A stretch of 64,000 bases of DNA, taken from Heliopora coerulea. Taxonomy: Eukaryota; Cnidaria; Anthozoa; Scleralcyonacea; Helioporidae. A program made the translations under genes and the position numbers. The stretch lies in the NCBI GenBank assembly GCA_030142905.1, contig JASJOG010000082.1:216001-280000 (forward strand), in the 5' to 3' direction. Of this stretch, positions 32,804 through 46,420 are shown one piece after another. How positions within the stretch are numbered: the stretch's first letter is position 1; each line of letters starts with the position of its first letter. The notes beneath the pieces were generated by a model. That model was not told where the DNA came from, made no database searches, and saw nothing but the letters and a program-made list of their open reading frames with translations.

Positions 32804-35800
32804 TAAAGGGGTTAACCCACGGTTTTTGGTGATTTTTCGACCAATTTTTAAATAGCGAAATAAGGTCGAAATAGGAAAGATTAGATAAAGGAAGGTAGTT
32901 TTGTATTGATTTGAGTCATTTTAGGATAAAACTGTCACAACTTTTTGAGGTCAAAATATTTCGCAAAAAAGTAAAGGGGTTAACCCACGGTTTTTGGTGA
33001 TTTTTCGACCAATTTTGAAATAGCGAAATAAGGTCGAAATAGGAAAGATTAGATAAAGGAATGTAGTTTTGTATTAATTTGAGTCATTTTAGAGTAAAAC
33101 TGTCACAACTTTTTGAGGTCAAAATATTTCGCAAAAAAGTAAAGGGGTTAACCCACGGTTTTTGGATATTTTTCGACCAATTTTTAAATAGCGAAATAAG
33201 GTCGAAATATGAAAGATTAGATAAAGGAAGGTAGTTTTGCATTGATATGAGTCATTTTATGGTTATATTATTGTCAATTTGTGAGGTGGAAAAATTTGGC
33301 AAAAAGGTAAAGGGGTTAACCCATGATTTTTGGTGATTTTTCGACCAATTTTTAAATAGCGAAATATGGTCGAAATAGGAAAGATTAGATGAAGGAAGGT
33401 AGTTTTGTGTCGATTTTAGTCATTTTAGGGTTATATTGTTGTCAATTTGTGAGGTGTAAAAATTTGGCAAAAAGGTAAAGGGGTTAACCCACGGTTTTTG
33501 GTGATTTTTCGACCAATTTTTAAATAGCGAAATAAGGTCGAAATAGGAAAGATTAGATAAAGGAAGGTAGTTTTGTGTTGATTTGAGTCATTTTAGAGTT
33601 ATATTGTTGTCAATTTGTGAGGTGGAAAAATTTCGCAAAAAGGTAAAGGGTTTAACCCACGGTTTTTTGTGATTTTTCGACCAATTTTGAAATAGCGAAA
33701 TAAGATCGAAATAGGAAAGATTAGATATAGGAAGGTAGTTTTGTATTGATTTGAGTCATTTTAGGGTAAAACTGTGACCACTTTTTGAGGTCAAAATATT
33801 TCGCAAAAAGGTAAAGGGGTTAACCCACGGTTTTTGGTGATTTTTCGACCAATTTTTAAATAGCGAAATAAGGTCGAAATAGGAAAGATTAGATAAAGGA
33901 AGGTAGTTTTGTATTGATTTGAGTCATTTTAGGGTAAAACTGTGACCACTTTTTGAGGTCAAAATATTACGCAAAAAAGTAAAGGGGTTAACCCACGGTT
34001 TTTGGTGATTTTTCGACAAATTTTTAAATAGCGAAATAAGGTCGGAATATGAAAGATTAAATAAAGGAAGGTAGTTTTGCATTGATATGAGTCATTTTAT
34101 GGTTATATTATTGTCAATTTGTGAGGTGGAAAAATTTGGCAAAAAGGTAAAGGGGTTAACCCATGGTTTTTGGTGATTTTTCGACCAATTTTTAAATAGC
34201 GAAATAAGGTCGAAATAGGAAAGATTAGATAAAGGAAGGTAGTTTTGTATTGATTTGAGTCATTTTAGGATAAAACTGTGACCACTTTTTGAGGTCAAAA
34301 TATTTCGCTAAAAAGTAAAGGCGTTAACCCACGGTTTTTTGTGATTTTTCGACCAATTTTTAAATAGCGAAATAAGGTCGAAATAGGAAAGATTAGATAA
34401 AGGAAGGTAGTTTTGCATTGATTTGAGTCATTTTAGGGTTATATTGTTGTCAATTTTTGAGGTGTAAAAATTTGGCAAAAAGGTAAAGGGGTTAACCCAC
34501 GGTTCTTGGTGATTTTTCGACCAATTTTTAAATAGCGAAATAAGGTCGAAATAGGAAAGATTAGATAAAGGAAGGTAGTTTTGTGTTGATTTTAGTCATT
34601 TTAGAGTTATATTGTTGTCAATTTGTGAGGTTGAAAAATTTGGCAAAAAGGTAAAGTGGTTAACCCACGGTTTTTGGTGATTTTTCGACCAATTTTTAAA
34701 TAGCGAAATAAGGTCGAAATAGGAAAGATTAGATAAAGGAAGGTAGTTTTGTGTTGATTTGAGTCATTTTAGGGTTATATTGTTGTCAATTTGTGAGGTG
34801 TAAAAATTTGGCAAAAAGGTAAAGGGGTTAACCCACGGTTTTTGGTGATTTTTCGACCAATTTTTAAATAGCGAAATAAGGTCGAAATAGGAAAGATTAG
34901 ATAAAGGAAGGTAGTTTTGTGTTGATTTTAGTCATTTTAGGGTTATATTGTTGTCAATTTGTGAGGTGTAAAAATTTGGCAAAAAGGTAAAGGGGTTAAC
35001 CTACGGTTTTTGGTGATTTTTCGACCAATTTTTAAATAGCGAAATAAGGTCGAAATAGGAATGATTAGATAAAGGAAGGTAGTTTTGTGTTGATTTTAGT
35101 CATTTTAGGGTTATATTGTTGTCAATTTGTGAGGTTGAAAAATTTGGCAAAAAGGTAAAGGGGTTAACCCACGGTTTTTGGTGATTTTTCGACCAATTTT
35201 TAAATAGCGAAATAAGGTCGAAATAGGAAAGATTAGATAAAGGAAGGTAGTTTTGTGTTGATTTGAATCATTTTATGGTTATATTGTTGTCAATTTGTGA
35301 GGTGTAAAAATTTGGCAAAAAGGTAAAGGGGTTAACCCACGGTTTTTGGTGATTTTTCGACCAATTTTTAAATAGCGAAATAAGGTCGAAATAGGAAAGA
35401 TTAGATAAAGGAAGGTAGTTTTGCATTGATTTGAGTCATTTTAGGGTTGTATTGTTGTCAATTTGTGAGGTTGAAAAATTTGGCAAAAAGGTAAAGTGGT
35501 TAACCCACGGTTTTTGGTGATTTTTCGACCAATTTTTAAATAGCGAAATAAGGTCGAAATAGGAAAGATTAGATAAAGGAAGGTAGTTTTGTATTGATTT
35601 GAGTCATTTTAGGATAAAACTGTGACCACTTTTTGAGGTCAAAATATTTCGCAAAAAAGTAAAGCGGTTAACCCACGGTTTTTGGTGATTTTTCGACCAA
35701 TTTTGAAATAGCGAAATAAGGTCGAAATAGGAAAGATTAGATAAAGGAAGGTAGTTTTGTGTTGATTTGAGTCATTTTAGAGTTATATTGTTGTCAATTT

Positions 35801-36840
35801 GTGAGGTGGAAAAATTTGGCAAAAAGGTAAAGGGGTTAACCCACGGTTTTTGGTGATTTTTCGACCAATTTTTAAATAGCGAAATAAGGTCGAAATAGGA
35901 AAGATTAGATAAAGGAATGTAGTTTTGTATTAATTTGAGTCATTTTAGAGTAAAACTGTCACAACTTTTTGAGGTCAAAATATTTCGCAAAAAAGTAAAG
36001 GGGTTAACCCACGGTTTTTGGTGATTTTTCGACCAATTTTTAAATAGCGAAATAAGGTCGAAATAGGAAAGATTAGATAAAGGAAGGTAGTTTTGTGTTG
36101 ATTTGAGTCATTTTAGAGTTATATTGTTGTCAATTTGTGAGGTGTAAAAATTTGGCAAAAAGGTAAAGGGGTTAACCCACGGTTTTTGGTGATTTTTCGA
36201 CCAATTTTTAAATAGCGAAATAAGGTCGAAATAGGAAAGATTAGATAAAGGAAGGTAGTTTTGTGTTGATTTTAGTCATTTTAGGGTTGTATTGTTGTCA
36301 ATTTGTGAGGTGTAAAAATTTGGCAAAAAGGTAAAGGGGTTAACCCACGGTTTTTGGTGATTTTTCGACCAATTTTTAAATAGCGAAATAAGGTCGAAAT
36401 AGGAAAGATTAGATAAAGGAATGTAGTTTTGTATTAATTTGAGTCATTTTAGAGTAAAACTGTCACAACTTTTTGAGGTCAAAATATTTCGCAAAAAAGT
36501 AAAGGGGTTAACCCACGGTTTTTGGTGATTTTTCGACCAATTTTTAAATAGCGAAATAAGGTCGAAATAGGAAAGATTAGATAAAGGAAGGTAGTTTTGT
36601 GTTGATTTGAGTCATTTTAGAGTTATATTGTTGTCAATTTGTGAGGTGTAAAAATTTGGCAAAAAGGTAAAGGGGTTAACCCACGGTTTTTGGTGATTTT
36701 TCGACCAATTTTTAAATAGCGAAATAAGGTCGAAATAGGAAAGATTAGATAAAGGAAGGTAGTTTTGTGTTGATTTTAGTCATTTTAGGGTTATATTGTT
36801 GTCAATTTGTGAGGTGTAAAAATTTGGCAAAAAGGTAAAG

Positions 36841-38690
36841 GGGTTAACCCACGGTTTTTGGTGATTTTTCGACCAATTTTTAAATAGCGAAATAAGGTCG
36901 AAATAGGAAAGATTAGATAAAGGAAGGTAGTTTTGTGTTGATTTGAGTCATTTTATGGTTATATTGTTGTCAATTTGTGAGGTGTAAAAATTTGGCAAAA
37001 AGGTAAAGGGGTTAACCCACGGTTTTTGGTGATTTTTCGACCAATTTTGAAATAGCGAAATAAGGTCGAAATAGGAAAGATTAGATAAAGGAAGGTAGTT
37101 TTGCATTGATTTGAGTCATTTTAGGGTTATATTGTTGTCAATTTGTGAGGTGTAAAAATTTGGCAAAAAGGTAAAGGGGTTAACCCACGGTTTTTGGTGA
37201 TTTTTCGACCAATTTTTAAATAGCGAAATAAGGTCGAAATAGGAAAGATTAGATAAAGGAAGGTAGTTTTGTGTTGATTTGAGTCATTTTAGAGTTATAT
37301 TGTTGTCAATTTGTGAGGTGTAAAAATTTGGCAAAAAGGTAAAGGGGTTAACCCACGGTTTTTGGTGATTTTTCGACCAATTTTTAAATAGCGAAATAAG
37401 GTCGAAATAGGAAAGATTAGATAAAGGAAGGTAGTTTTGCATTGATTTGAGTCATTTTAGGGTTATATTGTTGTCAATTTGTGAGGTGGAAAAATTTGGC
37501 AAAAAGGTAAAGGGGTTAACCCACGGTTTTTGGTGATTTTTCGACCAATTTTTAAATAGCGAAATAAGGTCGAAATAGGAAAGATTAGATAAAGGAATGT
37601 AGTTTTGTATTAATTTGAGTCATTTTAGAGTAAAACTGTCACAACTTTTTGAGGTCAAAATATTTCGCAAAAAAGTAAAGGGGTTAACCCACGGTTTTTG
37701 GTGATTTTTCGACCAATTTTGTAATAGCGAAATAAGGTCGAAATATGAAAGATTAGATAAAGGAAGGTAGTTTTGTGTTGATTTGAGTCATTTTATGGTT
37801 ATATTGTTGTCAATTTTTGAGGTTGAAAAATTTGGCAAAAAGGTAAAGGGGTTAACCCACGGTTTTTGGTGATTTTTCGACCAATTTTGAAATAGCGAAA
37901 TAAGGTCGAAATAGGAAAGATTAGATAAAGGAAGGTTGTTTTGTGTTGATTTGAGTCATTTTATGGTTATATTGTTGTCAATTTGTGAGGTGTAAAAATT
38001 TGGCAAAAAGGTAAAGGGGTTAACCCACGGTTTTTGGTGATTTTTCGACCAATTTTTAAATAGCGAAATAAGGTCGAAATAGGAAAGATTAGATAAAGGA
38101 AGGTAGTTTTGTGTTGATTTGAGTCATTTTAGAGTTATATTGTTGTCAATTTGTGAGGTGTAAAAATTTGGCAAAAAGGTAAAGGGGTTAACCCACGGTT
38201 TTTGGTGATTTTTCGACCAATTTTTAAATAGCGAAATAAGGTCGAAATAGGAAAGATTAGATAAAGGAAGGTAGTTTTGCATTGATTTGAGTCATTTTAG
38301 GGTTATATTGTTGTCAATTTGTGAGGTGGAAAAATTTGGCAAAAAGGTAAAGGGGTTAACCCACGGTTTTTGGTGATTTTTCGACCAATTTTTAAATAGC
38401 GAAATAAGGTCGAAATAGGAAAGATTAGATAAAGGAATGTAGTTTTGTATTAATTTGAGTCATTTTAGAGTAAAACTGTCACAACTTTTTGAGGTCAAAA
38501 TATTTCGCAAAAAAGTAAAGGGGTTAACCCACGGTTTTTGGTGATTTTTCGACCAATTTTGTAATAGCGAAATAAGGTCGAAATATGAAAGATTAGATAA
38601 AGGAAGGTAGTTTTGTGTTGATTTGAGTCATTTTATGGTTATATTGTTGTCAATTTTTGAGGTTGAAAAATTTGGCAAAAAGGTAAAGGG
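36841..38690. repeat. Five-monomer duplication (840 bp) in the satellite
   Basis: Monomers with GTAATAGCG followed by CGAAATATGAAAG occur with identical text in 37,681-37,740 and 38,521-38,580, 840 bp or five monomers apart, and the flanking monomers match too. The outer limits are approximate. Confidence 0.7.
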
Positions 38691-40910
38691 GTTAACCCAC
38701 GGTTTTTGGTGATTTTTCGACCAATTTTTAAATAGCGAAATAAGGTCGAAATAGGAAAGATTAGATAAAGGAAGGTAGTTTTGTATTGATTTGAGTCATT
38801 TTAGGATAAAACTGTGACCACTTTTTGAGGTCAAAATATTTCGCAAAAAAGTAAAGCGGTTAACCCACGGTTTTTGGTGATTTTTCGACCAATTTTGAAA
38901 TAGGGAAATAAGGTCGAAATAGGAAAGATTAGATAAAGGAAGGTAGTTTTGTGTTGATTTGAGTCATTTTAGAGTTATATTGTTGTCAATTTGTGAGGTG
39001 GAAAAATTTGGCAAAAAGGTAAAGGGGTTAACCCACGGTTTTTGGTGATTTTTCGACCAATTTTTAAATAGCGAAATAAGGTCGAAATAGGAAAGATTAG
39101 ATAAAGGAATGTAGTTTTGTATTAATTTGAGTCATTTTAGAGTAAAACTGTCACAACTTTTTGAGGTCAAAATATTTCGCAAAAAAGTAAAGGGGTTAAC
39201 CCACGGTTTTTGGTGATTTTTCGACCAATTTTTAAATAGCGAAATAAGGTCGAAATAGGAAAGATTAGATAAAGGAAGGTAGTTTTGTGTTGATTTGAGT
39301 CATTTTAGAGTTATATTGTTGTCAATTTGTGAGGTGTAAAAATTTGGCAAAAAGGTAAAGGGGTTAACCCACGGTTTTTGGTGATTTTTCGACCAATTTT
39401 TAAATAGCGAAATAAGGTCGAAATAGGAAAGATTAGATAAAGGAAGGTAGTTTTGCATTGATTTGAGTCATTTTAGGGTTATATTGTTGTCAATTAGTGA
39501 GGTGTAAAAATTTGGCAAAAAGGTAAAGGGGTTAACCCACGGTTTTTGGTGATTTTTCGACCAATTTTTAAATAGCGAAATAAGGTCGAAATAGGAAAGA
39601 TTAGATAAAGGAAGGTAGTTTTGTGTTGATTTTAGTCATTTTAGGGTTATATTGTTTTCAATTTGTGAGGTGTAAAAATTTGGCAAAAAGGTAAAGGGGT
39701 TAACCCACGGTTTTTGGTGATTTTTCGACCAATTTTTAAATAGCGAAATAAGGTCGAAATAGGAAAGATTAGATAAAGGAAGGTAGTTTTGTGTTGATTT
39801 GAGTCATTTTATGGTTATATTGTTGTCAATTTGTGAGGTGTAAAAATTTGGCAAAAAGGTAAAGGGGTTAACCACGGTTTTTGGTGATTTTTCGACCAAT
39901 TTTGAAATAGCGAAATAAGGTCGAAATAGGAAAGATTAGATAAAGGAAGGTAGTTTTGCATTGATTTGAGTCATTTTAGGGTTATATTGTTGTCAATTTG
40001 TGAGGTGTAAAAATTTGGCAAAAAGGTAAAGGGGTTAACCCACGGTTTTTGGTGATTTTTCGACCAATTTTGAAATAGCGAAATAAGGTCGAAATAGGAA
40101 AGATTAGATAAAGGAATGTAGTTTTGTATTAATTTGAGTCATTTTAGAGTAAAACTGTCACAACTTTTTGAGGTCAAAATATTTCGCAAAAAAGTAAAGG
40201 GGTTAACCCACGGTTTTTGGTGATTTTTCGACCAATTTTAAACTAGCGAAATAAGACGGAAATATGAAAGATTAGCAAAGGGAAGGGAGTTTGGCATTGA
40301 TTTCAGTCATTTTAGGGTAAAACTGTGATCACTTTTTGAGGTCGAAATACTTCGCGAAAAAGTAAAGGGGTTAACGCACGGTTTTTGGTGATTTTTCGAC
40401 CAATTTTGTAATAGCGAAATAAGGTCGAAATATGAAAGATTAGATAAAGGAAGGTAGTTTTGTGTTGATTTGAGTCATTTTATGGTTATATTGTTGTCAA
40501 TTTTTGAGGTTGAAAAATTTGGCAAAAAGGTAAAGGGGTTAACCCACGGTTTTTGGTGATTTTTCGACCAATTTTTAAATAGCGAAATAAGGTCGAAATA
40601 GGAAAGATTAGATAAAGGAAGGTAGTTTTGCATTGATTTGAGTCATTTTAGGGTTATATTGTTGTCAATTTGTGAGGTGGAAAAATTTGGCAAAAAGGTA
40701 AAGGGTTTAACCCACGGTTTTTGGTGATTTTTCGACCAATTTTTAAATAGCGAAATAAGGTCGAAATAGGAAAGATTAGATAAAGGAATGTAGTTTTGTA
40801 TTAATTTGAGTCATTTTAGAGTAAAACTGTCACAACTTTTTGAGGTCAAAATATTTCGCAAAAAAGTAAAGGGGTTAACCCACGGTTTTTGGTGATTTTT
40901 CGACCAATTT

Positions 40911-43900
40911 TGTAATAGCGAAATAAGGTCGAAATATGAAAGATTAGATAAAGGAAGGTAGTTTTGTGTTGATTTGAGTCATTTTATGGTTATATTGTTG
41001 TCAATTTTTGAGGTGTAAAAATTTGGCAAAAAGGTAAAGGGGTTAACCCACGGTTTTTGGTGATTTTTCGACCAATTTTTAAATAGCGAAATAAGGTCGA
41101 AATAGGAAAGATTAGATAAAGGAAGGTAGTTTTGTATTGATTTGAGTCATTTTAGGATAAAACTGTCACAACTTTTTGAGGTCAAAATATTTCGCAAAAA
41201 AGTAAAGGGGTTAACCCACGGTTTTTGGTGATTTTTCGACCAATTTTTAAATAGCGAAATAAGGTCGAAATAGGAAAGATTAGATAAAGGAAGGTAGTTT
41301 TGTGTTGATTTGAGTCATTTTAGAGTTATATTGTTGTCAATTTGTGAGGTGGAAAAATTTGGCAAAAAGGTAAAGGGGTTAACCCACGGTTTTTGGTGAT
41401 TTTTCGACCAATTTTTAAATAGCGAAATAAGGTCGAAATAGGAAAGATTAGATAAAGGAATGTAGTTTTGTATTAATTTGAGTCATTTTAGAGTAAAACT
41501 GTCACAACTTTTTGAGGTCAAAATATTTCGCAAAAAAGTAAAGGGGTTAACCCACGGTTTTTGGTGATTTTTCGACCAATTTTTAAATAGCGAAATAAGG
41601 TCGAAATAGGAAAGATTAGATAAAGGAAGGTAGTTTTGCATTGATATGAGTCATTTTATGGTTATATTATTGTCAATTTGTGAGGTGGAAAAATTTGGCA
41701 AAAAGGTAAAGGGGTTAACCCATGATTTTTGGTGATTTTTCGACCAATTTTTAAATAGCGAAATATGGTCGAAATAGGAAAGATTAGATAAAGGAAGGTA
41801 GTTTTGTGTTGATTTGAGTCATTTTATGGTTATATTGTTGTCAATTTGTGAGGTGTAAAAATTTTGCAAAAAGGTAAAGGGGTTAACCCACGGTTTTTGG
41901 TGATTTTTCGACCAATTTTTAAATAGCGAAATAAGGTCGAAATAGGAAAGATTAGATAAAGGAAGGTAGTTTTGCATTGATTTGAGTCATTTTAGGGTTA
42001 TATTGTTGTCAATTTGTGAGGTGTAAAAATTTGGCAAAAAGGTAAAGGGTTTAACCCACGGTTTTTGGTGATTTTTCGACCAATTTTTAAATAGCGAAAT
42101 AAGGTCGAAATAGGAAAGATTAGATAAAGGAAGGTAGTTTTGTGTTGATTTTAGTCATTTTAGAGTTATATTGTTGTCAATTTGTGAGGTTGAAAAATTT
42201 GGTAAAAAGGTAAAGGGGTTAACCCACGGTTTTTGGTGATTTTTCGACCAATTTTTAAATAGCGAAATAAGGTCGAAATAGGAAAGATTAGATAAAGGAA
42301 GGTTGTTTTGTGTTGATTTGAGTCATTTTATGGTTATATTGTTGTCAATTTGTGAGGTGTAAAAATTTGGCAAAAAGGTAAAGGGGTTAACCCACGGTTT
42401 TTGGTGATTTTTCGACCAATTTTTAAATAGCGAAATAAGGTCGAAATAGGAAAGATTAGATAAAGGAAGGTAGTTTTGTGTTGATTTGAGTCATTTTAGA
42501 GTTATATTGTTGTCAATTTGTGAGGTGTAAAAATTTGGCAAAAAGGTAAAGGGGTTAACCCACGGTTTTTGGTGATTTTTCGACCAATTTTTAAATAGCG
42601 AAATAAGGTCGAAATAGGAAAGATTAGATAAAGGAAGGTAGTTTTGCATTGATTTGAGTCATTTTAGGGTTATATTGTTGTCAATTTGTGAGGTGGAAAA
42701 ATTTGGCAAAAAGGTAAAGGGTTTAACCCACGGTTTTTGGTGATTTTTCGACCAATTTTTAAATAGCGAAATAAGGTCGAAATAGGAAAGATTAGATAAA
42801 GGAATGTAGTTTTGTATTAATTTGAGTCATTTTAGGGTAAAACTGTCACAACTTTTTGAGGTCAAAATATTTCGCAAAAAAGTAAAGGGGTTAACCCACG
42901 GTTTTTGGTGATTTTTCGACCAATTTTGTAATAGCGAAATAAGGTCGAAATATGAAAGATTAGATAAAGGAAGGTAGTTTTGTGTTGATTTGAGTCATTT
43001 TATGGTTATATTGTTGTCAATTTTTGAGGTGTAAAAATTTGGCAAAAAGGTAAAGGGGTTAACCCACGGTTTTTGGTGATTTTTCGACCAATTTTTAAAT
43101 AGCGAAATAAGGTCGAAATAGGAAAGATTAGATAAAGGAAGGTAGTTTTGTATTGATTTGAGTCATTTTAGGATAAAACTGTCACAACTTTTTGAGGTCA
43201 AAATATTTCGCAAAAAAGTAAAGGGGTTAACCCACGGTTTTTGGTGATTTTTCGACCAATTTTTAAATAGCGAAATAAGGTCGAAATAGGAAAGATTAGA
43301 TAAAGGAAGGTAGTTTTGTGTTGATTTGAGTCATTTTAGAGTTATATTGTTGTCAATTTGTGAGGTGGAAAAATTTGGCAAAAAGGTAAAGGGGTTAACC
43401 CACGGTTTTTGGTGATTTTTCGACCAATTTTTAAATAGCGAAATAAGGTCGAAATAGGAAAGATTAGATAAAGGAATGTAGTTTTGTATTAATTTGAGTC
43501 ATTTTAGAGTAAAACTGTCACAACTTTTTGAGGTCAAAATATTTCGCAAAAAAGTAAAGGGGTTAACCCACGGTTTTTGGTGATTTTTCGACCAATTTTT
43601 AAATAGCGAAATAAGGTCGAAATAGGAAAGATTAGATAAAGGAAGGTAGTTTTGCATTGATATGAGTCATTTTATGGTTATATTATTGTCAATTTGTGAG
43701 GTGGAAAAATTTGGCAAAAAGGTAAAGGGGTTAACCCATGATTTTTGGTGATTTTTCGACCAATTTTTAAATAGCGAAATATGGTCGAAATAGGAAAGAT
43801 TAGATAAAGGAAGGTAGTTTTGTGTTGATTTGAGTCATTTTATGGTTATATTGTTGTCAATTTGTGAGGTGTAAAAATTTGGCAAAAAGGTAAAGGGGTT

Positions 43901-45200
43901 AACCCACGGTTTTTGGTGATTTTTCGACCAATTTTTAAATAGCGAAATAAGGTCGAAATAGGAAAGATTAGATAAAGGAAGGTAGTTTTGCATTGATTTG
44001 AGTCATTTTAGGGTTATATTGTTGTCAATTTGTGAGGTGTAAAAATTTGGCAAAAAGGTAAAGGGGTTAACCCACGGTTTTTGGTGATTTTTCGACCAAT
44101 TTTTAAATAGCGAAATAAGGTCGAAATAGGAAAGATTAGATAAAGGAAGGTAGTTTTGTGTTGATTTTAGTCATTTTAGAGTTATATTGTTGTCAATTTG
44201 TGAGGTTGAAAAATTTGGCAAAAAGGTAAAGGGGTTAACCCACGGTTTTTGGTGATTTTTCGACCAATTTTTAAATAGCGAAATAAGGTCGAAATAGGAA
44301 AGATTAGATAAAGGAAGGTTGTTTTGTGTTGATTTGAGTCATTTTATGGTTATATTGTTGTCAATTTGTGAGGTGTAAAAATTTGGCAAAAAGGTAAAGG
44401 GGTTAACCCACGGTTTTTGGTGATTTTTCGACCAATTTTTAAATAGCGAAATAAGGTCGAAATAGGAAAGATTAGATAAAGGAAGGTAGTTTTGTGTTGA
44501 TTTGAGTCATTTTAGAGTTATATTGTTGTCAATTTGTGAGGTGTAAAAATTTGGCAAAAAGGTAAAGGGGTTAACCCACGGTTTTTGGTGATTTTTCGAC
44601 CAATTTTTAAATAGCGAAATAAGGTCGAAATAGGAAAGATTAGATAAAGGAAGGTAGTTTTGCATTGATTTGAGTCATTTTAGGGTTATATTGTTGTCAA
44701 TTTGTGAGGTGGAAAAATTTGGCAAAAAGGTAAAGGGGTTAACCCACGGTTTTTGGTGATTTTTCGACCAATTTTTAAATAGCGAAATAAGGTCGAAATA
44801 GGAAAGATTAGATAAAGGAATGTAGTTTTGTATTAATTTGAGTCATTTTAGAGTAAAACTGTCACAACTTTTTGAGGTCAAAATATTTCGCAAAAAAGTA
44901 AAGGGGTTAACCCACGGTTTTTGGTGATTTTTCGACCAATTTTGTAATAGCGAAATAAGGTCGAAATATGAAAGATTAGATAAAGGAAGGTAGTTTTGTG
45001 TTGATTTGAGTCATTTTATGGTTATATTGTTGTCAATTTGTGAGGTGTAAAAATTTGGCAAAAAGGTAAAGGGGTTAACCCACGGTTTTTGGTGATTTTT
45101 CGACCAATTTTTAAATAGCGAAATAAGGTCGAAATAGGAAAGATTAGATAAAGGAAGGTAGTTTTGTATTGATTTGAGTCATTTTAGGATAAAACTGTGA
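40911..45200. repeat. Twelve-monomer higher-order repeat (2,016 bp), about two full copies
   Basis: TGTAATAGCG occurs at 40,911, 42,927 and 44,943, each 2,016 bp apart, which is 12 monomers. The order of tail types and the CATGATTTTTGG monomers between the marks agree (for example near 41,720 and 43,736). This is a different higher-order unit from the 22-monomer one. Confidence 0.8.
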
Positions 45201-46420
45201 CCACTTTTTGAGGTCAAAATATTTCGCAAAAAAGTAAAGGGGTTAACCCACGGTTTTTGGTGATTTTTCGACCAATTTTGAAATAGCGAAATAAGGTCGA
45301 AATAGGAAAGATTAGATAAAGGAAGGTAGTTTTGTGTTGATTTGAGTCATTTTAGAGTTATATTGTTGTCAATTTGTGAGGTGGAAAAATTTGGCAAAAA
45401 GGTAAAGGGGTTAACCCACGGTTTTTGGTGATTTTTCGACCAATTTTGTAATAGCGAAATAAGGTCGAAATAGGAAAGATTAGATAAAGGAATGTAGTTT
45501 TGTATTAATTTGAGTCATTTTAGAGTAAAACTGTCACAACTTTTTGAGGTCAAAATATTTCGCAAAAAAGTAAAGGGGTTAACCCACGGTTTTTGGTGAT
45601 TTTTCGACAAATTTTGTAATAGCGAAATAAGGTCGAAATATGAAAGATTAGATAAAGGAAGGTAGTTTTGTGTTGATTTGAGTCATTTTATGGTTATATT
45701 GTTGTCAATTTTTGAGGTGTAAAAATTTGGCAAAAAGGTAAAGGGGTTAACCCACGGTTTTTGGTGATTTTTCGACCAATTTTTAAATAGCGAAATAAGG
45801 TCGAAATAGGAAAGATTAGATAAAGGAAGGTAGTTTTGTATTGATTTGAGTCATTTTAGGATAAAACTGTGACCACTTTTTGAGGTCAAAATATTTCGCA
45901 AAAAAGTAAAGGGGTTAACCCACGGTTTTTGGTGATTTTTCGACCAATTTTTAAATAGCGAAATAAGGTCGAAATAGGAAAGATTAGATAAAGGAAGGTA
46001 GTTTTGTGTTGATTTGAGTCATTTTAGAGTTATATTGTTGTCAATTTGTGAGGTGGAAAAATTTGGCAAAAAGGTAAAGGGGTTAACCCACGGTTTTTGG
46101 TGATTTTTCGACCAATTTTTAAATAGCGAAATAAGGTCGAAATAGGAAAGATTAGATAAAGGAATGTAGTTTTGTATTAATTTGAGTCATTTTAGAGTAA
46201 AACTGTCACAACTTTTTGAGGTCAAAATATTTCGCAAAAAAGTAAAGGGGTTAACCCACGGTTTTTGGTGATTTTTCGACCAATTTTTAAATAGCGAAAT
46301 AAGGTCGAAATAGGAAAGATTAGATAAAGGAAGGTAGTTTTGCATTGATATGAGTCATTTTATGGTTATATTATTGTCAATTTGTGAGGTGTAAAAATTT
46401 GGCAAAAAGGTAAAGGGGTT